Source of the DNA: Cyanobium sp. NIES-981
GTDB lineage: Bacteria; Cyanobacteriota; Cyanobacteriia; PCC-6307; Cyanobiaceae
DNA length: 6,825 nucleotides
NCBI GenBank assembly: GCA_945907085.1
Contig: CAMDSS010000102.1
Location: 1 to 6,825, forward strand
Direction of reading: 5' to 3'
The notes under the pieces are model-generated. The model saw only the letters and a list, made by a program, of their open reading frames with translations. It searched no databases and had not been told where the DNA came from. This document shows positions 6,019 to 6,825 of the stretch, one piece after another (the first letter of the stretch is position 1; every line of letters starts with the position of its first letter). The position numbers and the translations under genes were made by a program.

Positions 6019-6032
6019 GGGGCTCAAGCCCC
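6019..6032 (-). other. Hairpin in the c-b' gap
   Basis: GGGGCT (6019-6024) and AGCCCC (6027-6032) form a perfect inverted repeat, best seen as a 5-bp G/C stem with a 4-base loop (TTGA on the transcript). It starts 25 bases past the stop codon of subunit c. The sequence after it on the minus strand is TTCCCTCCAG, not a clean T-run. A role in protecting the 3' side of the c coding region or in partial termination is inferred. Confidence 0.5.
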
Positions 6033-6057
6033 CACCATCCAGCCACTCACCTTGCGA

Positions 6058-6306
6058 TCAACCAGCGAAAGGGTTGGCGAACAGCAGCACCAGAGCGACC
6101 ACAAGGCCGTAGATGGTGAGAGCTTCCATGAAGGCCAGGGACAGCAGCAGGGTGCCGCGAATCTTGCCTTCGGCTTCAGGCTGACGTGCAATGCCTTCAA
6201 CGGCGCTGCCAGCTGCGTTGCCCTGACCGATGCCGGGGCCGATGGCACCGAGGCCGACAGCCAGGCCAGCGGCCAAAACCGAAGCAGCGGAGGTGATGGA
6301 ATCCAT
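6058..6306 (-). CDS. atpE: F0 ATP synthase subunit c (proteolipid)
   Basis: Subunit c forms the proton-driven rotor ring in the membrane. The 82-residue protein is a hairpin of two membrane helices (about 5-38 and 50-77) joined by the polar loop ARQPEAEGK at 40-48. The proton-binding carboxylate is Glu61 in LAFMEALTIYG. The first helix has the close-packing glycine pattern GPGIGQG at 23-29. Photosynthetic c rings usually have 13 to 15 copies; the ring size here cannot be read from sequence. The start is ATG at 6306; an upstream in-frame TTG at 6333 would add nine residues not typical of the family. There is no Shine-Dalgarno; the leader is CCCACTCCACC. Gaps of 159 bases before and 98 bases after isolate this gene within the operon. 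The gene is also called atpH in cyanobacteria. Confidence 0.98.
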   Translation of the reverse strand: MDSITSAASVLAAGLAVGLGAIGPGIGQGNAAGSAVEGIARQPEAEGKIRGTLLLSLAFMEALTIYGLVVALVLLFANPFAG

Positions 6307-6374
6307 GGTGGAGTGGGGAATGGGTGGCGCCAAACAGCGCGTGGTGGACCGGGAGTAAAACCCTGCGCCTGGGA

Positions 6375-6390
6375 CATCCCTGGAGGGATG
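6375..6390 (-). other. Hairpin in the a-c gap, c-proximal
   Basis: CATCCC (6375-6380) and GGGATG (6385-6390) form a 6-bp stem with a 4-base loop. It lies about 70 bases upstream of the atpE start. It is flanked by CCTGCGC (6362-6368) and GCGCAGG (6415-6421), which could pair around it as a 7-bp outer stem. Confidence 0.5.
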
Positions 6391-6409
6391 GGCCCGGGGT
6401 GCAACCGGA

Positions 6410-6421
6410 CCTGCGCGCAGG
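6410..6421 (-). repeat. 12-bp perfect palindrome in the a-c gap
   Basis: CCTGCGCGCAGG is a perfect 12-bp palindrome. Its GCGCAGG half can also pair with CCTGCGC at 6362-6368, so the gap could adopt two exclusive folds. A hairpin from the palindrome alone would have a short stem, so the longer-range pairing may be the more stable one. Confidence 0.45.
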
Positions 6422-6428
6422 AGATTTA

Positions 6429-6450
6429 GCAGAGCGTGGGACGACTCTGC
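6429..6450 (-). other. Hairpin just after the atpB stop codon
   Basis: GCAGAG (6429-6434) pairs with CTCTGC (6445-6450), and CGT/ACG (6435-6437 and 6441-6443) extend the stem by three pairs after a single-base bulge, leaving a GGG/CCC triloop. On the minus strand it starts 15 bases past the atpB stop codon and is followed by TAAATCTCC, not a real T-run. It may slow decay from, or reduce reading into, the next segment. Confidence 0.55.
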
Positions 6451-6465
6451 AAAAGGGAAGAGTGA

Positions 6466-6825
6466 CTAGTGGTGCTCTTCGTGCACCGCCTCACCGATGT
6501 AGTAGGCCGCCAGGGTGGCGAAAATCAGAGCTTGGATCGCACTGGTGAACAGGCCTAGGAACATGGCCGGCAGGGGCACGATCAAGGGCACCAAAAACGT
6601 CAGCACAGCCACAACCAATTCATCGGCAAGGATGTTGCCAAAGAGACGGAAGGACAGCGACAGGGGCTTGGTGAAGTCCTCGATGATCTTGAAGGGAACC
6701 ATGATCGGCGTTGGCTCAACGTAGTACTCGAAGTACCGCAGACCTTTGCGGCTCAAACCCGCGTAGAAATAGGCCAACGACACCAAGAGAGCCAATGCCA
6801 CGGTGGTGTTGATATCGGCCGTGGG
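6466..6825 (-). CDS. atpB: F0 ATP synthase subunit a, C-terminal part (cut by window edge)
   Basis: Subunit a is the membrane stator protein that carries the proton half-channels facing the c ring. The frame is open to the window edge, so the 119 residues seen are the C-terminal half of a protein usually near 240 residues. The fragment begins PTADINTTVALALLVSLAYF, a typical cyanobacterial stretch. The essential stator arginine is Arg60 of the fragment in LSFRLFGNILADELVV. SAIQALIF near 95-102 holds the conserved Gln98 in the last helix. The protein ends in the His/Glu-rich tail GEAVHEEHH. GTG at 6801 is an internal codon, not the start. Cyanobacterial naming also uses atpI for this gene. Confidence 0.97.
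   Translation of the reverse strand, partial: PTADINTTVALALLVSLAYFYAGLSRKGLRYFEYYVEPTPIMVPFKIIEDFTKPLSLSFRLFGNILADELVVAVLTFLVPLIVPLPAMFLGLFTSAIQALIFATLAAYYIGEAVHEEHH

Noticed and set aside
5960..6046. Upstream start giving a b' subunit of 185 residues
   Set aside because: The extra 29 residues come from the intergenic hairpin area and the known family starts at MTSWLLLAEAG; 156 residues is the expected length.
6307..6333. TTG at 6333 as start of subunit c
   Set aside because: The nine added residues (MAPPIPHST) are not part of the proteolipid family, and the ATG at 6306 gives the standard 82 residues.
1..6825. CRISPR arrays, insertion sequences, tRNA or rRNA genes
   Set aside because: I found no evenly spaced direct repeats, transposase-like frames, terminal inverted repeats with target duplications, or tRNA-like cloverleaf sequences.

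Overview
This window comes from a cyanobacterium, most likely a GC-rich picocyanobacterium of the Cyanobium/Synechococcus group. The evidence is the gene order a-c-b'-b-delta-alpha-gamma of an F-type ATP synthase, the presence of both b and b' subunits (typical of photosynthetic lineages), a gamma subunit with the cyanobacterial insertion, and ATP synthase residues that match, from memory, marine Synechococcus sequences. I saw no intact copy of the HIP1 octamer (GCGATCGC) by eye, which fits the picocyanobacterial branch. All genes lie on the minus strand, so transcription runs from position 6825 towards 1.

Region 1 (6825 to 1817) is the atp operon: the 3' part of atpB (subunit a, cut by the window edge), atpE (c), atpF2 (b'), atpF (b), atpH (delta), atpA (alpha) and atpG/atpC (gamma). 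Beta and epsilon are absent; in cyanobacteria they usually sit at a second locus. The 1:1:1 subunits b', b and delta are joined by overlapping start and stop codons. Three longer gaps, a|c, c|b' and delta|alpha, each fall where subunit stoichiometry changes. They hold GC-rich inverted repeats and end in pyrimidine-rich leaders without a Shine-Dalgarno sequence. A hairpin plus T-run at 1676-1742 ends the operon.

Region 2 (1606 to 1) is a second, compact gene set: a 2-oxoglutarate/Fe(II) oxygenase-like protein, a [2Fe-2S] ferredoxin with a C-terminal extension, an unrecognised 59-residue protein, and the start of a DUF3326-family protein that runs off the window. The last three are chained by GTGA and TGATG overlaps, so they are probably translated together. 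The oxygenase and ferredoxin lie in the same reading frame, separated by one TAG codon and 16 open codons.

The ATP synthase part is conserved and largely ordinary. The parts most worth a second look are the oxygenase-ferredoxin-small protein-DUF3326 set, whose joint function I do not know, and the placement of RNA structures inside the atp operon.
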